From assembly GCA_020427985.1 (NCBI GenBank), contig JAGQNR010000001.1:153784-217783 (forward strand): a stretch of 64,000 bases of DNA, written 5' to 3'. The notes under the pieces are model-generated. The model saw only the letters and a program-made list of their open reading frames with translations, had not been told where the DNA came from and searched no databases. Each line of letters starts with the position of its first letter. Position 1 is the first letter of the stretch. The position numbers were made by a program, and so were the translations under genes. Positions 51,288-60,343 of the stretch are shown here, piece after piece. This DNA is from Candidatus Saccharimonadota bacterium. GTDB taxonomy: Bacteria > Patescibacteriota > Saccharimonadia > Saccharimonadales > UBA4665.

Positions 51288-52322
51288 ATGACCAAAGAGC
51301 GCTTCTTTATTCGCAACAATGCCGCCCGGGAATATCTGGACTTGTTTTTGGTGGCGGGGGCAACTAGCATATTATTGCTACGGCTCGGCTTGCATCTTGC
51401 TGGCTACCCCAGCATCGGCGGCGCTCGTTATCACGTAGCACATATGTTGTGGGGTGGGCTGGCCATGATGGTGGCGGTTATTATGAATTTTGCATTTTTA
51501 GGCAGACAAGTGCAAAAACTGGTTGCAATACTATCGGGCATAGGCTTTGGGGTGTTTATTGACGAGGTGGGGAAGTTCATTACCCGCGACAACAACTACT
51601 TTTTTCAACCGGCTGTAGGGATAATCTACGCTATATTTGTAGCGCTCTACTTGCTTATTACCTACCTTACTAGAGCACAAAAGCTAACCAGTCAAGAGTA
51701 TCAAGTTAACGCGCTGCGTCAGTTTGAAGAGGCAGTTCGACTAGAAATGGATATACATGAACGAGCCGCAACCAGGCGATTGCTTGCCAATGCGACACAA
51801 GACGATATTACAAAAAAACTGCATGATTTGCTGTACGAGTTGCCGATTGTGCCCCCGAGCAAACAAGGAGCGTTGCGGCAGGTGCGCACAGCAATAGCTC
51901 GGGGGTACGAAAGGTTGTGGCAGGTACGAGAAACACGCAAGCTAGTGCGAGCGTTTTTTATTTTCGAGATTCTCGTATTAACGGTGGCAGTTGTGGCAAC
52001 GCTGTATACCAACATCGATGATGTTACGAAGTTTTTTTCGGGCGCGGCCGATTATGGACATAGTTTAGTGGTAGGACAGTTGGCTTCGACTATGGTGGCA
52101 GGAAGCTGTGTATTAGTGGGGCTACGTTGGCTACGAAGCTCACGCGTGCGTGCGCTGGAATGGTTCAGGCGCGCGACACTTATCAACCTGCTACTGACAG
52201 AGTTCTTCCTCTTTAGCCGCATCCAGCTTGGTGCGGTACCAAGCTTTTTGCTTAACTTACTTTTATTTGCGATACTTGATAGCGTTGCTTCTTATGAACG
52301 ACGCTCTACAGAAGAAGTATGA
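51288..52322 (+). CDS. polytopic membrane protein of unknown function
   Basis: 344 residues. Four helices in the first 130 residues (LDLFLVAGATSILLLRLGL ... GIGFGVFIDEVGKFITRDN), a cytosolic helical middle (about 130-225; QFEEAVRLEMDIHERAATRR), and about four helices at the end. FIDEVGKF in a membrane region is notable. No family recognised. Its end overlaps the convergent hydrolase gene by 31 bases. Confidence 0.65.
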   Translation: MTKERFFIRNNAAREYLDLFLVAGATSILLLRLGLHLAGYPSIGGARYHVAHMLWGGLAMMVAVIMNFAFLGRQVQKLVAILSGIGFGVFIDEVGKFITRDNNYFFQPAVGIIYAIFVALYLLITYLTRAQKLTSQEYQVNALRQFEEAVRLEMDIHERAATRRLLANATQDDITKKLHDLLYELPIVPPSKQGALRQVRTAIARGYERLWQVRETRKLVRAFFIFEILVLTVAVVATLYTNIDDVTKFFSGAADYGHSLVVGQLASTMVAGSCVLVGLRWLRSSRVRALEWFRRATLINLLLTEFFLFSRIQLGAVPSFLLNLLLFAILDSVASYERRSTEEV

Positions 52323-53122
52323 GTAGTCTGCTGTGTAAGGATTTTAGCAACCAGCTTACCATAGCGCTTTGTGAGTTCGTGTGTACCAATAAAATTATGC
52401 AGTCTGGTGTTTGGGTTTGTGCCGAGTAGCTCTACATTAGCATTTATAACAACTTGGTCTAGACTGCCATAAAACACTTCGGTTGGAACGGTAATGGTGG
52501 CAATATCTTCAAGAATTGTTTGTTGCTCGATACAGTGTTGCAGGGTGAGCATAAACGGTACCCAAGTGTCTGGATGCGTAATAACGCGTTTTGGCAGCGG
52601 AAGAATACGGCTCAGTCGTTTGAAAGTTGCGGGTGTCATACGGTCGTTACGCAGTAACTTGTAAACGGTAAGAAGTAGCCCCGTCAACCGTCGGGTGGTG
52701 GGCTTCTTGATGGTATCGAGCTGAGGATATACCGGTGGACTAAGCAAAAACAGGCGAGTAAGATTAGCTTGATGTTCATGGGCGTACCTAGCGGCTAAAA
52801 AGCTACCAAGCGAGTGTCCCATAAGTATAAAATCTTGATTGAGAGTTAGCTTGTTGATGGTATGAAATAGTGAGCTAGTATGTTCTTGCATGGTGTATTC
52901 GCACCACGTGGGCTTAGGGGAGTCGCCAAATCCGAGTAAATCAATTGTTATACAGTAATAATCCTGCTCAAAACTAGGGATGAATGTACTCCAATCATCT
53001 CCACTTGCGGCAATACCATGAATAAAGACTATCGCCGGACGAGTTGGATCGCCATGAAATTCGGTATGAAGGCGGTAAGGACGCTTAAGCGTTTTGTGCC
53101 AAAATGTCTGTAAATCAATCAC
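52292..53122 (-). CDS. alpha/beta-fold hydrolase
   Basis: 276 residues. Oxyanion-hole motif FIHGIAAS, nucleophile elbow GHSLGS, acid in the FYGSLDQVV region and late His in GTHELT complete a catalytic triad. Substrate unknown (esterase or similar). GTG start at 53122 chosen because a TATACT lies seven bases upstream and no ATG is near. Confidence 0.85.
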   Translation of the reverse strand: MIDLQTFWHKTLKRPYRLHTEFHGDPTRPAIVFIHGIAASGDDWSTFIPSFEQDYYCITIDLLGFGDSPKPTWCEYTMQEHTSSLFHTINKLTLNQDFILMGHSLGSFLAARYAHEHQANLTRLFLLSPPVYPQLDTIKKPTTRRLTGLLLTVYKLLRNDRMTPATFKRLSRILPLPKRVITHPDTWVPFMLTLQHCIEQQTILEDIATITVPTEVFYGSLDQVVINANVELLGTNPNTRLHNFIGTHELTKRYGKLVAKILTQQTTHTSSVERRS

Positions 53123-53129
53123 GCAGTTT

Positions 53130-53135
53130 AGTATA
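53130..53135 (-). promoter_or_regulatory. -10 element, leaderless GTG start of hydrolase
   Basis: TATACT on the minus strand, seven bases before GTG 53122. Confidence 0.6.
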
Positions 53136-53195
53136 CACGCTCGTGACTAAATTGTGAGACGTAGCATCTATCTTTGCAAATAAAGATTTCTTAGG

Positions 53196-53318
53196 CTAGC
53201 GTAGCTCGCTCCACTGTGCCTGGCCTTCGTCATCCATTGCACTGAATTCGCGGTCAGCAACTTGGCTCCAATAATCGCTTGAGAGCGTATTGTTTTTGCG
53301 ACTGTTAAATATCCACAT
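53196..53318 (-). CDS. 40-residue hypothetical protein
   Basis: MWIFNSRKNNTLSSDYW then QVADREFSAMDDEGQAQWSELR. Excellent AAGGAGGG site eight bases before ATG, acidic, no membrane segment, no family. The ribosome-binding site makes it credible. Upstream to 53480 there is nothing clear. Confidence 0.6.
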   Translation of the reverse strand: MWIFNSRKNNTLSSDYWSQVADREFSAMDDEGQAQWSELR

Positions 53319-53496
53319 ATGCACCCTCCTTAGTTACGCTTTATAGAATAGATGGGTATTGTTGTTGGGGCTATAAAATACTTCACAAATAGGTGCACGT
53401 GAGTAAAACAACAGTGTCAATAAATGCACAGTGATAATGATTACAGACAAAGGCTGCTAGGCGTTGTATGCTAAAAGCGGAAAGATGATTTTCCAC

Positions 53497-53524
53497 CAAA
53501 AGGGCGATATTACCGCCCTTTTAT
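53497..53524. terminator. terminator beyond Fur-family gene
   Basis: AAAAGGGCG / CGCCCTTTT stem; T-run best on the plus strand but usable on the minus, about 35 bases after the Fur-family stop. Confidence 0.65.
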
Positions 53525-53557
53525 GTTACTGTTTTATATTTTTCTGCGAAAGCACCA

Positions 53558-53974
53558 TTAGTTATTTTGACAATTTTGGCACTGGCCATGTAGCTCAATT
53601 TGATGCGATGTAAGCCGAAAGTGACGTCTGCTGGCTAGTTCTTGCAGTCGGTCCTCGAGGGTACTGTCCTCTGGCAGGGCAATGCTTGCACCACATGTGT
53701 CGCAGGTAGCATGATGATGATGCTCGTGAAATGCTTCCCCAAGCTCTAAGCGATACTTCCAGCCGTGGGGAATGCGTACTATGATGCCCAGCTGTTCAAA
53801 CAGTTTTACACTTCGATAGACACTTGCTCTGTCTACGTTAGAGCAGCGCCTTGTGAGTTCGCGCATTGAAAGGTTGGCATGGTGAGCAAGAGCATCAAAC
53901 ACCTGCTGACGTGTTCTGGTATGACTTTGATGATGTTTAGCAAGCGTGTGTTCAAATGTTTTTTGGGCGTTCAT
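53558..53974 (-). CDS. Fur-family metalloregulator (Zur/Fur type)
   Basis: 138 residues. Winged helix (RTRQQVFDALAHHANLSMREL ... VDRASVYRSVKLFEQLGII), then the metal region HEHHHHATCDTCG and a final CQNCQNN, giving two Cys pairs for the structural zinc. It stands divergent to a ZIP metal transporter, so Zur-like control of zinc uptake is the simplest reading; Fur or Mur remain possible. Confidence 0.9.
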   Translation of the reverse strand: MNAQKTFEHTLAKHHQSHTRTRQQVFDALAHHANLSMRELTRRCSNVDRASVYRSVKLFEQLGIIVRIPHGWKYRLELGEAFHEHHHHATCDTCGASIALPEDSTLEDRLQELASRRHFRLTSHQIELHGQCQNCQNN

Positions 53975-53980
53975 GTGGCA

Positions 53981-53986
53981 ATTTTA
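53981..53986 (-). promoter_or_regulatory. -10 element, leaderless start of Fur-family gene
   Basis: TAAAAT six bases before ATG 53974, with TTGCAA 18 bases upstream as -35 on the minus strand. Confidence 0.5.
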
Positions 53987-53992
53987 TGTCAA

Positions 53993-54010
53993 TTTGCGAC
54001 ACATTTGCAA
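53993..54010. promoter_or_regulatory. candidate Fur/Zur operator
   Basis: Imperfect palindrome TTTGCGACACATTTGCAA between the divergent Fur-family and ZIP genes, overlapping the regulator -35 element. Confidence 0.45.
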
Positions 54011-54071
54011 TAGTGGTCTTGGGCCGACATAATCTGTCTCTAGCTCCTTATAACTCACAGAAAGGATATGT

Positions 54072-54794
54072 ATGATACCGATTGTACTGGCACTAAGTGC
54101 ATTTGCTGCGGCAATGATTGGTGGTGTTATTGCTCTAAAAAATCAAAAAAGTTTACATCGACTGCTGGGGCTCACTGCTGGAATCGTTATGGGAGTTGTT
54201 GTGTTTGGGTTACTTCCTGAGATTTCCGAGCTAAGCCAGGACACATACCATATTAGAACAGCTATGATAGCGCTGATGGCGGGATTCTTGCTGTTTCATA
54301 TTATCGAAAAATCAATCTTAATTTCTCACCGTGACGAAAAGCAATATGGCGAACATCATCACCCGCATGTCGGTAGGGTCAGCGCCTTGGCTCTAGCCGG
54401 TCATAGTATGCTTGACGGTCTGGGTATCGGTCTGGCGTTTCAAACAAACACGGTCGTTGGTGTGGCCGTTGCTATAGCAGTCATAGCCCATAGTTTTTCG
54501 GACGGCATGAACACAGTCAACCTCATGCTTGCTCACAAAAACGAACGAAAAAAGGCTATTCGTATGTTGTTTATCGACGCGGTGGCACCGTTAACAGGTG
54601 TGCTGCTGAGCTTTTTGTTAAGGCCGAGCAGCGGCTTTACACTCCTGTACCTTTCATTCTTTGCAGGATTTTTGCTCTACATTGCGGCGTCGGATATCCT
54701 TCCCGAAGCTCACAGCAAGCACTCCTCGTACCGCACAATTGCTTTGACTATTGTGGGAGTTGTAATAATGTATTTCGTCACACAACTTGCCTAA
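54072..54794 (+). CDS. ZIP family metal transporter
   Basis: 240 residues, about eight helices, His-rich loop (GEHHHPHVG) and the ZIP metal-site helices GHSMLDGLGIGLAF and IAHSFSDGMNTVNL. Imports Zn2+ or other divalent metal. AAAGGAT site. Probably repressed by the adjacent Fur-family protein. Confidence 0.9.
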   Translation: MIPIVLALSAFAAAMIGGVIALKNQKSLHRLLGLTAGIVMGVVVFGLLPEISELSQDTYHIRTAMIALMAGFLLFHIIEKSILISHRDEKQYGEHHHPHVGRVSALALAGHSMLDGLGIGLAFQTNTVVGVAVAIAVIAHSFSDGMNTVNLMLAHKNERKKAIRMLFIDAVAPLTGVLLSFLLRPSSGFTLLYLSFFAGFLLYIAASDILPEAHSKHSSYRTIALTIVGVVIMYFVTQLA

Positions 54795-54801
54795 AAACTG
54801 A

Positions 54802-54807
54802 TACACT
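54802..54807 (+). promoter_or_regulatory. -10 element, leaderless start of rmuC
   Basis: TACACT exactly six bases before ATG 54814; no Shine-Dalgarno site. Confidence 0.55.
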
Positions 54808-54813
54808 AGCGGT

Positions 54814-55890
54814 ATGGAGATGACAAGTGGACTACTAGGAGTATTAGTGGTGTTGGTAATTGGTCTTATAGTACTGGTGCTTCGCAAACCAAAACCAAGT
54901 AACGAGAGTGCGCTATTGCTCAAGGAAGATTTGCGGGGGCTCAGTGAAGATATTACCCGCCTTAAAGACCACATGCAGGCACAGGTAGCCGATCGTCTCG
55001 ACAAGTCACAGTCCCTCATGATGGGGAGCCTGCAAAAGCAATCGAGCGAAACCAACAAAATTATCACCGAAATCACGCGTAACCTCACTGAGCTTAAAGA
55101 CAGTAATAAGCGAGTGGTCGATGTGGCTGATGAACTTAAAACGTTACAGAACGTTCTTCAAAACCCTAAGCAGCGTGGCGGCCTGGGCGAATACTACCTC
55201 GACACCGTGCTTGGCAATGTACTACCGCCCCACATTTACGAGACACAGTACAAATTTAAAGATGGCGAAATAGTCGACGCCATCATAAAGCTTGACAAGG
55301 GACGCATCCTCCCCATAGACAGCAAATTTAGTCTAGAAAACTACAACCGGCTTGTTGAAGAGAAGGACAAAACGCAGCGTGAAGTGCTGGTCAAGCTTTT
55401 TAAGTCAGACCTCAAAAACCGCATTGACGAAACCAGTAAATACATTCGCCCCCGCGAAAACACCTTAGATTATGCTTTTATGTTTATCCCGAGCGAAGCT
55501 ATATACTACGATTTGCTCGTGAATAACGTGGGCGCCACAGGTACAAACGCTCGCGACCTCATAGAGTATGCTTTTATTGATAAAAAGGTCATCATTGTGA
55601 GTCCGACGACCATGCTGGCCTACCTACAGACCGTGATGCAGGGGCTCAAGAGTCTGCAGATAGAGGAGCAAGCCAAAGACATTCAAAAACGCGTCGGTGA
55701 CCTTGGCAAGCACATCCAGGCACATGAAACCTACATGCAAAAACTTGGCAATGCGCTTGGTACTACTGTTAACCACTATAATGCCGCACATAAAAACCTC
55801 GGCCGTATTGACAAAGACATTGTACGTATCGCCGACACCACAGCCAGCGTTGAACCTCTCTTGCTCGATAAGCCCACCCCCGACGAATAA
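54814..55890 (+). CDS. rmuC: DNA recombination protein RmuC
   Basis: 358 residues: N-terminal membrane helix (LLGVLVVLVIGLIVLVL), coiled coil (about 35-110), and the RmuC nuclease-like domain (RGGLGEYYLDTVLGNVLP ... PIDSKFSLENYNRL ... YAFMFIPSEAIYYDLL), of PD-(D/E)XK type. Limits inversion at short inverted repeats in E. coli. Confidence 0.93.
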   Translation: MEMTSGLLGVLVVLVIGLIVLVLRKPKPSNESALLLKEDLRGLSEDITRLKDHMQAQVADRLDKSQSLMMGSLQKQSSETNKIITEITRNLTELKDSNKRVVDVADELKTLQNVLQNPKQRGGLGEYYLDTVLGNVLPPHIYETQYKFKDGEIVDAIIKLDKGRILPIDSKFSLENYNRLVEEKDKTQREVLVKLFKSDLKNRIDETSKYIRPRENTLDYAFMFIPSEAIYYDLLVNNVGATGTNARDLIEYAFIDKKVIIVSPTTMLAYLQTVMQGLKSLQIEEQAKDIQKRVGDLGKHIQAHETYMQKLGNALGTTVNHYNAAHKNLGRIDKDIVRIADTTASVEPLLLDKPTPDE

Positions 55891-55907
55891 CCTTAGCTCA
55901 TTGGACG

Positions 55908-56432
55908 CTATTTGCACGCTATATCTAAAATAGCGTCAACTACTTTGGCTGGCGTTTGAGTGCTGGTGTCTAGCACCGGTTCGGCAGGAATATAAAAAGT
56001 GGAGTTCCAATATGTCCTTACCATGGCTTCATCAATTTCGTACTGGATGCCAGGCACCTGTCGTTCTTTTGCTCGGTCAAGGCAGGTTTGTAATGGTGCC
56101 CAGAGTAGAACGCTTTTAAGTGGGTAGGCGTATTCGCTTGCAAGCGACGCAAGCTGCTGGTAGTGTTCAGCGTGAGCAGAATGAAGCTCAACAATAATAG
56201 TGCGATGAAGCTGGAGCAGTTGCTTGGTCAAAAATAAAGCAGTCTTAAATGCCACTTCGCGTCGCCATTTAGATGACTCAGTAGTATCAATCTGCTTTTT
56301 ATAGACATCAGGCTCAACGATACTGGCAGGTTGCAAGCGTTCTCGCAAAGCATGTACGGTCGTAGATTTGCCAACACCAATCGGTCCACGCACCAAATAA
56401 AGGGTAGCAGTGTCTTTGGTAGTACATTCCAT
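55908..56432 (-). CDS. P-loop kinase-like protein
   Basis: 174 residues. Walker A GPIGVGKST near residue 16, then EPDVYKKQID, later LLWAPLQTCLDRAKER (lid-like arginine). Plan fits small nucleotide or sugar kinases and zeta-toxin-like kinases. Substrate unknown. Starts five bases after the previous gene on the minus strand; likely cotranscribed. Confidence 0.75.
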   Translation of the reverse strand: MECTTKDTATLYLVRGPIGVGKSTTVHALRERLQPASIVEPDVYKKQIDTTESSKWRREVAFKTALFLTKQLLQLHRTIIVELHSAHAEHYQQLASLASEYAYPLKSVLLWAPLQTCLDRAKERQVPGIQYEIDEAMVRTYWNSTFYIPAEPVLDTSTQTPAKVVDAILDIACK

Positions 56433-56437
56433 GGTTG

Positions 56438-56956
56438 CTAAAACGTTTGGCCCCAGGCGTAAATGACTTCGTCGCGTGAATATGCTTTAGGTGTTGTGTC
56501 ACGGCTGTCAACAAAAAAATGTTTTCTTAGACCCTGGTCGTCTACTGCGGCGAGAGAACTAAGGCAAAGTCCGAGTGGCTGCAGATCCTCATCCCGGAGC
56601 GGTGGCTCTATGAGTAGGTGAGAAGCCGAAACAGTGTCATCGGGTAGTGGAATTCCAGGAGCTGTAAAGTAGCCCGCGTTTGGCACTGCCCGGTTGACAT
56701 CGAGCGAGCTTGGCCTGATGTCAGGAACTCCTATGGTTTGCAATATGCACCTGGTAACCGTATCGCCTATTTTTGGTAGCATAGTATGCTCAGCTTTTTG
56801 TGCGTCACTTTCCTCGGTAACTGTATAGCCACGGCCATTAAGCCAATCGTGTAGGAATGGGTCATAGGCTGCTTCTGTGAGGCTAAGACTAAAACCCAGA
56901 ATTGAGCCAGGACTTGTTTGTTCGGGCGTGTTATAAAGTCGTATGTATCGTGCCAT
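56438..56956 (-). CDS. hypothetical protein, 172 residues
   Basis: Soluble; mixed alpha-beta pattern (RYIRLYNTPEQTSPGSILGF at the start, AAYDPFLHDWLNGRGYTV). No motif recognised. TAGGAG site before ATG. Upstream partner of the P-loop kinase-like gene. Confidence 0.6.
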   Translation of the reverse strand: MARYIRLYNTPEQTSPGSILGFSLSLTEAAYDPFLHDWLNGRGYTVTEESDAQKAEHTMLPKIGDTVTRCILQTIGVPDIRPSSLDVNRAVPNAGYFTAPGIPLPDDTVSASHLLIEPPLRDEDLQPLGLCLSSLAAVDDQGLRKHFFVDSRDTTPKAYSRDEVIYAWGQTF

Positions 56957-57058
56957 AAATTCTCCTAGGTAGGTTTCTAGTAGGTGAAATTGTAGCTAGC
57001 GAAATGGGTAAGCACCAGCGCATATGGCTGATAATCTTTGACGCCAGCCATATACGGC

Positions 57059-57325
57059 TTACACTGAGACACTGACTGCAGCTTCTCGTCTTTCACAACT
57101 ATGAGAGAGGGTTATCGGGGTACAAAAAAACATGGCGAGATCTGGGTAGGGGGTGGTGTTGCCCCGATAGCGTACGGCACACCCACCGAGCGCAGTAATT
57201 ACAGTGTCATTGAGGTGGTTTTCGGAGGAAGGACGCAGCACGACAACCTCTACCGTACGATCGTAAGCGGGTTGTGCGAAATAGTCTAGCCAATCTTGGT
57301 CTGTAAGCTCGTTGGGGTTGCCCAT
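57059..57325 (-). CDS. 88-residue hypothetical protein
   Basis: MGNPNELTDQDWLDYFAQPA then VEVVVLRPSSENHLNDTVIT and a Cys/Gly-containing end. Three bases after the uppP stop on the same strand, so it is probably in the uppP transcript. No family known. Confidence 0.5.
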   Translation of the reverse strand: MGNPNELTDQDWLDYFAQPAYDRTVEVVVLRPSSENHLNDTVITALGGCAVRYRGNTTPYPDLAMFFCTPITLSHSCERREAAVSVSV

Positions 57326-57328
57326 GGC

Positions 57329-58141
57329 CTACAACCACCCAACTGACAAGAGGAGCAAAATAATCATTCCGACCGCAATGCGATAATACGCAAATGGCTT
57401 AAAATTGTGGCGAGCAATATAGCGCAGTAGCCAACTGACTGCCAGGAGAGCTGTTACAAAGGCAGCACCCAGCCCAACGACAATACTCATGTAGCCACCA
57501 GTGATATGAGGTATTTCGGAGCTGTACTTAGCGAGTTTGTAAGCGCTTGCCATTACGAGTACCGGTATGCTCAAATAAAACGAAAATGCGGTGGCGGTTG
57601 GGCGGTTAAGTTTGACGGCAAGCCCACTTACAATGGTCGCGCCACTACGGGATACCCCGGGAATCATAGCGACACACTGACCCAGGCCAATCAGCAGCGC
57701 TTGCCGGTTAGTGATATGCTCTAATGCGACTGCCTCTTGTGCTCTGGCCACTGGTTTGTTGTCAACCGCCCAAAGTATAACCCCACCAATAATGAGCGCC
57801 AGCGCTACCACTAAAGGGGTTGTGATTGCTTCAGATGCTTTGTCAAACAACAGCCCAATTATGCCAGCGGGTATAGTGCCGATGGCTAAAATTTTCCAAA
57901 AATTTACAGCGGCTTTCTCTAGGCGTAATACTCCGACGATTTTTTGCCAAAGATCATGGCGGTAGTACCACACAACAGCCGCAATAGCACCAACTTGAAT
58001 AACTACCGTAAACAAATCGTGTTGATCTTTAAAACCTAGTAACTTTTGTGTGACTATTAAGTGACCAGTACTTGATATGGGTAGGAATTCCGAAATACCT
58101 TCAACAATTCCAAGAATAAGCGCTTGTAACAAATCTATCAT
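57329..58141 (-). CDS. uppP: undecaprenyl-diphosphatase
   Basis: Recycles undecaprenyl pyrophosphate for cell-wall synthesis. 270-residue membrane protein with both active-site motifs: GIVEGISEFLPISSTGHL near the N-terminus and IPGVSRSGATIVSGL in the middle. Complete. A TATACT lies six bases before ATG. Confidence 0.96.
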   Translation of the reverse strand: MIDLLQALILGIVEGISEFLPISSTGHLIVTQKLLGFKDQHDLFTVVIQVGAIAAVVWYYRHDLWQKIVGVLRLEKAAVNFWKILAIGTIPAGIIGLLFDKASEAITTPLVVALALIIGGVILWAVDNKPVARAQEAVALEHITNRQALLIGLGQCVAMIPGVSRSGATIVSGLAVKLNRPTATAFSFYLSIPVLVMASAYKLAKYSSEIPHITGGYMSIVVGLGAAFVTALLAVSWLLRYIARHNFKPFAYYRIAVGMIILLLLSVGWL

Positions 58142-58147
58142 ATGACT

Positions 58148-58153
58148 AGTATA
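58148..58153 (-). promoter_or_regulatory. -10 element, leaderless start of uppP
   Basis: TATACT on the minus strand, exactly six bases before the ATG at 58141. Confidence 0.65.
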
Positions 58154-58187
58154 GCGGATATATATTGACCTTATTCAGGCGAAGAGG

Positions 58188-59555
58188 CTATTTTTGCAAT
58201 AAATCAAGCACGAGTGCTGCTGTCCAGGAGAAGTTATGTGCGCCAAGCGGCTCACCTGTAATAGGGTCAAAATACTCTGCAAAACCACTGAGTCGCACCA
58301 TATCAAGCGTAGTGTCGGTAAGAGCGGCGGCATGGTCTTTGTAGCCGTAGCGCTTTAGCCCATCAATAATCAGCCAGTTGGTATTAACCCAGCTTGGCCC
58401 CTGCCAGTAGCGGTCGGGGTCAAACTGAGAACTACTGAGCGGCACGCTTGGCACGGGAAAGTTGCTGCCAAAACCATGTTCGTTTTCGAGTAATTTAACG
58501 AGTTCGGCTGCACGCTCTTTGGGAATGCAACCGGTGTAAAGTGGCATGAGGGTGGCGATACTCGGTTGTTTGAGTAGGCGATGGGTAATAAAATCTCGCG
58601 ACCAATATTTGCGAGCATAGGGGTCCCAAAGTTGCTCTAAGGCAGTTTCGGTCTTCTGCATGTTGCTGAGCAGCAGCTTGGGGAGCTCAAATCGGGCAGA
58701 TTTGGCTATCTCGCATAGGCGCTGGTTGGCTCGAATGAATAGGCAGTTATAAGTGAGGTCTTCGATGCTAAATAACCCTCGATTGAGAATTTTGGTGGTG
58801 TCATAGGCTTTGCGGCGCAGACGTCTTTGGGCATCAAATAGGCTTAGCACCTCGAGAGTAGAAAACCGCTGGCCTGGTGGTATATAGTGTCGGTCGCGAC
58901 GAAAAGCGCCTATTACTCCATCGAGACGCAGTGTCTGGATGGCGCGTATCCAGCCCGGCATCGAATGCTCGTGCAGTTCGTTCATCCAGGGTGGGGTGTT
59001 GTCGAGTCCGGTTTCCCAGGGGTGTATAAGTAGTACTAGTCCCTCACCATGAGGGTCGCGGTCTTTGTATAACCATTCGTGGTAAGCAATAATCGGTGGG
59101 AGCATTTCTTTGTACCATGTGCGACGCTCGGTGACAGAGAGTTTTTGGCCAATTTGCCAAACTGCTTCTGCAAGCATAGGTGGCTGGGTAATCCCGCTCG
59201 TTGCAACGCCATCAGGTGAGTAAGGGCTTATCCAGCTGCGCCAAAAGGTCCGGTCTCGGTGATACTGGGGGCTACTACTAAATACCATATTTGGAAGCAT
59301 GCCGTTCGACCACTGTCCCTTTATGAGGCTACGCAGCTCGGTTTGAGCTCTGTCGGTATTCATATGACGCAGACCGATAGCAATAAAGCAACTATCCCAT
59401 AACCACTGGTGCGGATAAAGGTTTTCGGCTGGGACAGTATATTCACCTCTGTCGTTTTCACCTAGGATGGCCTTGGCTTCTGCTGCCAAGTCTATAGGGG
59501 TATCTACTGCAGGCTGCTCTGTCGGGGCAGTATCAGTAGCAGTGTGGTAGCTCAT
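58188..59555 (-). CDS. GH63-like (alpha/alpha)6 glycosidase
   Basis: 455 residues. Conserved blocks of the family: YPHQWLWDSCFIAIGL, GQWSNGMLPNMVF, HPWETGLDNTPPW (Asp candidate acid), YWQGPSWVNTNWLI and EYFDPITGEPLGAHNFSWTA (Glu candidate base). Closest by eye to glucosyl- or mannosylglycerate hydrolases and related GH63 enzymes. No signal peptide, so cytosolic; may use compatible solutes. ATG 59555 follows TATACT by nine bases. Confidence 0.82.
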   Translation of the reverse strand: MSYHTATDTAPTEQPAVDTPIDLAAEAKAILGENDRGEYTVPAENLYPHQWLWDSCFIAIGLRHMNTDRAQTELRSLIKGQWSNGMLPNMVFSSSPQYHRDRTFWRSWISPYSPDGVATSGITQPPMLAEAVWQIGQKLSVTERRTWYKEMLPPIIAYHEWLYKDRDPHGEGLVLLIHPWETGLDNTPPWMNELHEHSMPGWIRAIQTLRLDGVIGAFRRDRHYIPPGQRFSTLEVLSLFDAQRRLRRKAYDTTKILNRGLFSIEDLTYNCLFIRANQRLCEIAKSARFELPKLLLSNMQKTETALEQLWDPYARKYWSRDFITHRLLKQPSIATLMPLYTGCIPKERAAELVKLLENEHGFGSNFPVPSVPLSSSQFDPDRYWQGPSWVNTNWLIIDGLKRYGYKDHAAALTDTTLDMVRLSGFAEYFDPITGEPLGAHNFSWTAALVLDLLQK

Positions 59556-59564
59556 ATATGTACT

Positions 59565-59570
59565 AGTATA
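59565..59570 (-). promoter_or_regulatory. -10 element of GH63-like gene
   Basis: TATACT on the minus strand, nine bases before the ATG. Confidence 0.5.
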
Positions 59571-59589
59571 ATCGAAACCGGCCAAACGG

Positions 59590-60250
59590 CTAGAGCTTAT
59601 ACCCCAAATCAAAAAACGGTGCTGCAATACCATCGAGCACCTGAAACAAGTCCTCCATGCTTGGGATAAGTGACAACGATACTATTTCGCTACGACGATA
59701 CCACTCTAGGGTAGTGTAGGAACTTTGGGGCTGGAGCCCTTCTTGCACATCTGAGCTGTAGAGCAGCGTGGTATGTACAAGGCTGGCATACTCGTCGCTC
59801 TTATTGATGGTGATGTAACCACTGCCTTTTGTGGTGAACGTCGCTTCGAGGCCTGTCTTGTCAAGCAAGCGTGCTTGCGCGGCAGATTGTAGATCCTGGT
59901 TTCAGACTGGTTCCCCATGCAAGAAACCTGTCAGCCCGAGTTGAGGTTGTACATTGCGGGTAGCAAGCAGCCATTGTTCGCCACGCTGCACAGCGAGGAT
60001 AAAAAGCATGTGCCTGAATGGCGTAGTCTTTGGGATGGAGATGGCTGGTGATAAATTCGCCGGTGCCCTTGCTCGTCAGGGTGTAAGTGCCATCAGTATT
60101 TTTACTGACAAGCCCCCATGCGACCAGTTGGCGCAAATGATACTGAAAGGCATTGTTTTCGAGACCCTCAGGCCGAATATCGGTGAATCGAGCCTGCTCG
60201 TGAGTGCCAAGAAGTCGGAGAATTTGCCGCTGGATGTGATGCTCAATCAT
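59590..60250 (-). pseudogene. winged-helix/NUDIX-like gene, disrupted
   Basis: The first frame (from ATG 60250) gives a winged helix (HIQRQILRLLGTHEQARFTD ... QYHLRQLVAWGLVSKN ... LTSKGTGEF). Near 60013-60014 the coherent frame shifts by +1 to MLFILAVQRGEQWLLATRNV, continues to FLHGEPV, meets an in-frame TGA, and then runs on as NQDLQSAAQARLLDKTGLEATF and YITINKSDEYASLVHTTLLY to the end at 59590. The combined product resembles a regulator with a degenerate NUDIX box. One indel plus one nonsense codon indicate decay or sequence errors. -10 TACACT six bases before ATG. Confidence 0.65.
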
Positions 60251-60256
60251 ACGAGT

Positions 60257-60262
60257 AGTGTA
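60257..60262 (-). promoter_or_regulatory. -10 element of disrupted winged-helix gene
   Basis: TACACT on the minus strand, six bases before ATG 60250. Confidence 0.4.
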
Positions 60263-60343
60263 GGTTAGGCAAAAAGTCTTGCCTAGAATAACGTGCTACC
60301 AGCCCCTATGCTGAACATATGAATTACGAAATCAATACCTTTT

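Noticed and set aside
59840-59935. In-frame TGA in the winged-helix/NUDIX-like gene as a sign of UGA recoding
   Set aside because: Other solid genes (for example those ending at 47156, 52322 and 63876) use TGA as their real stop, and this gene also has a frameshift, so decay or error is simpler.
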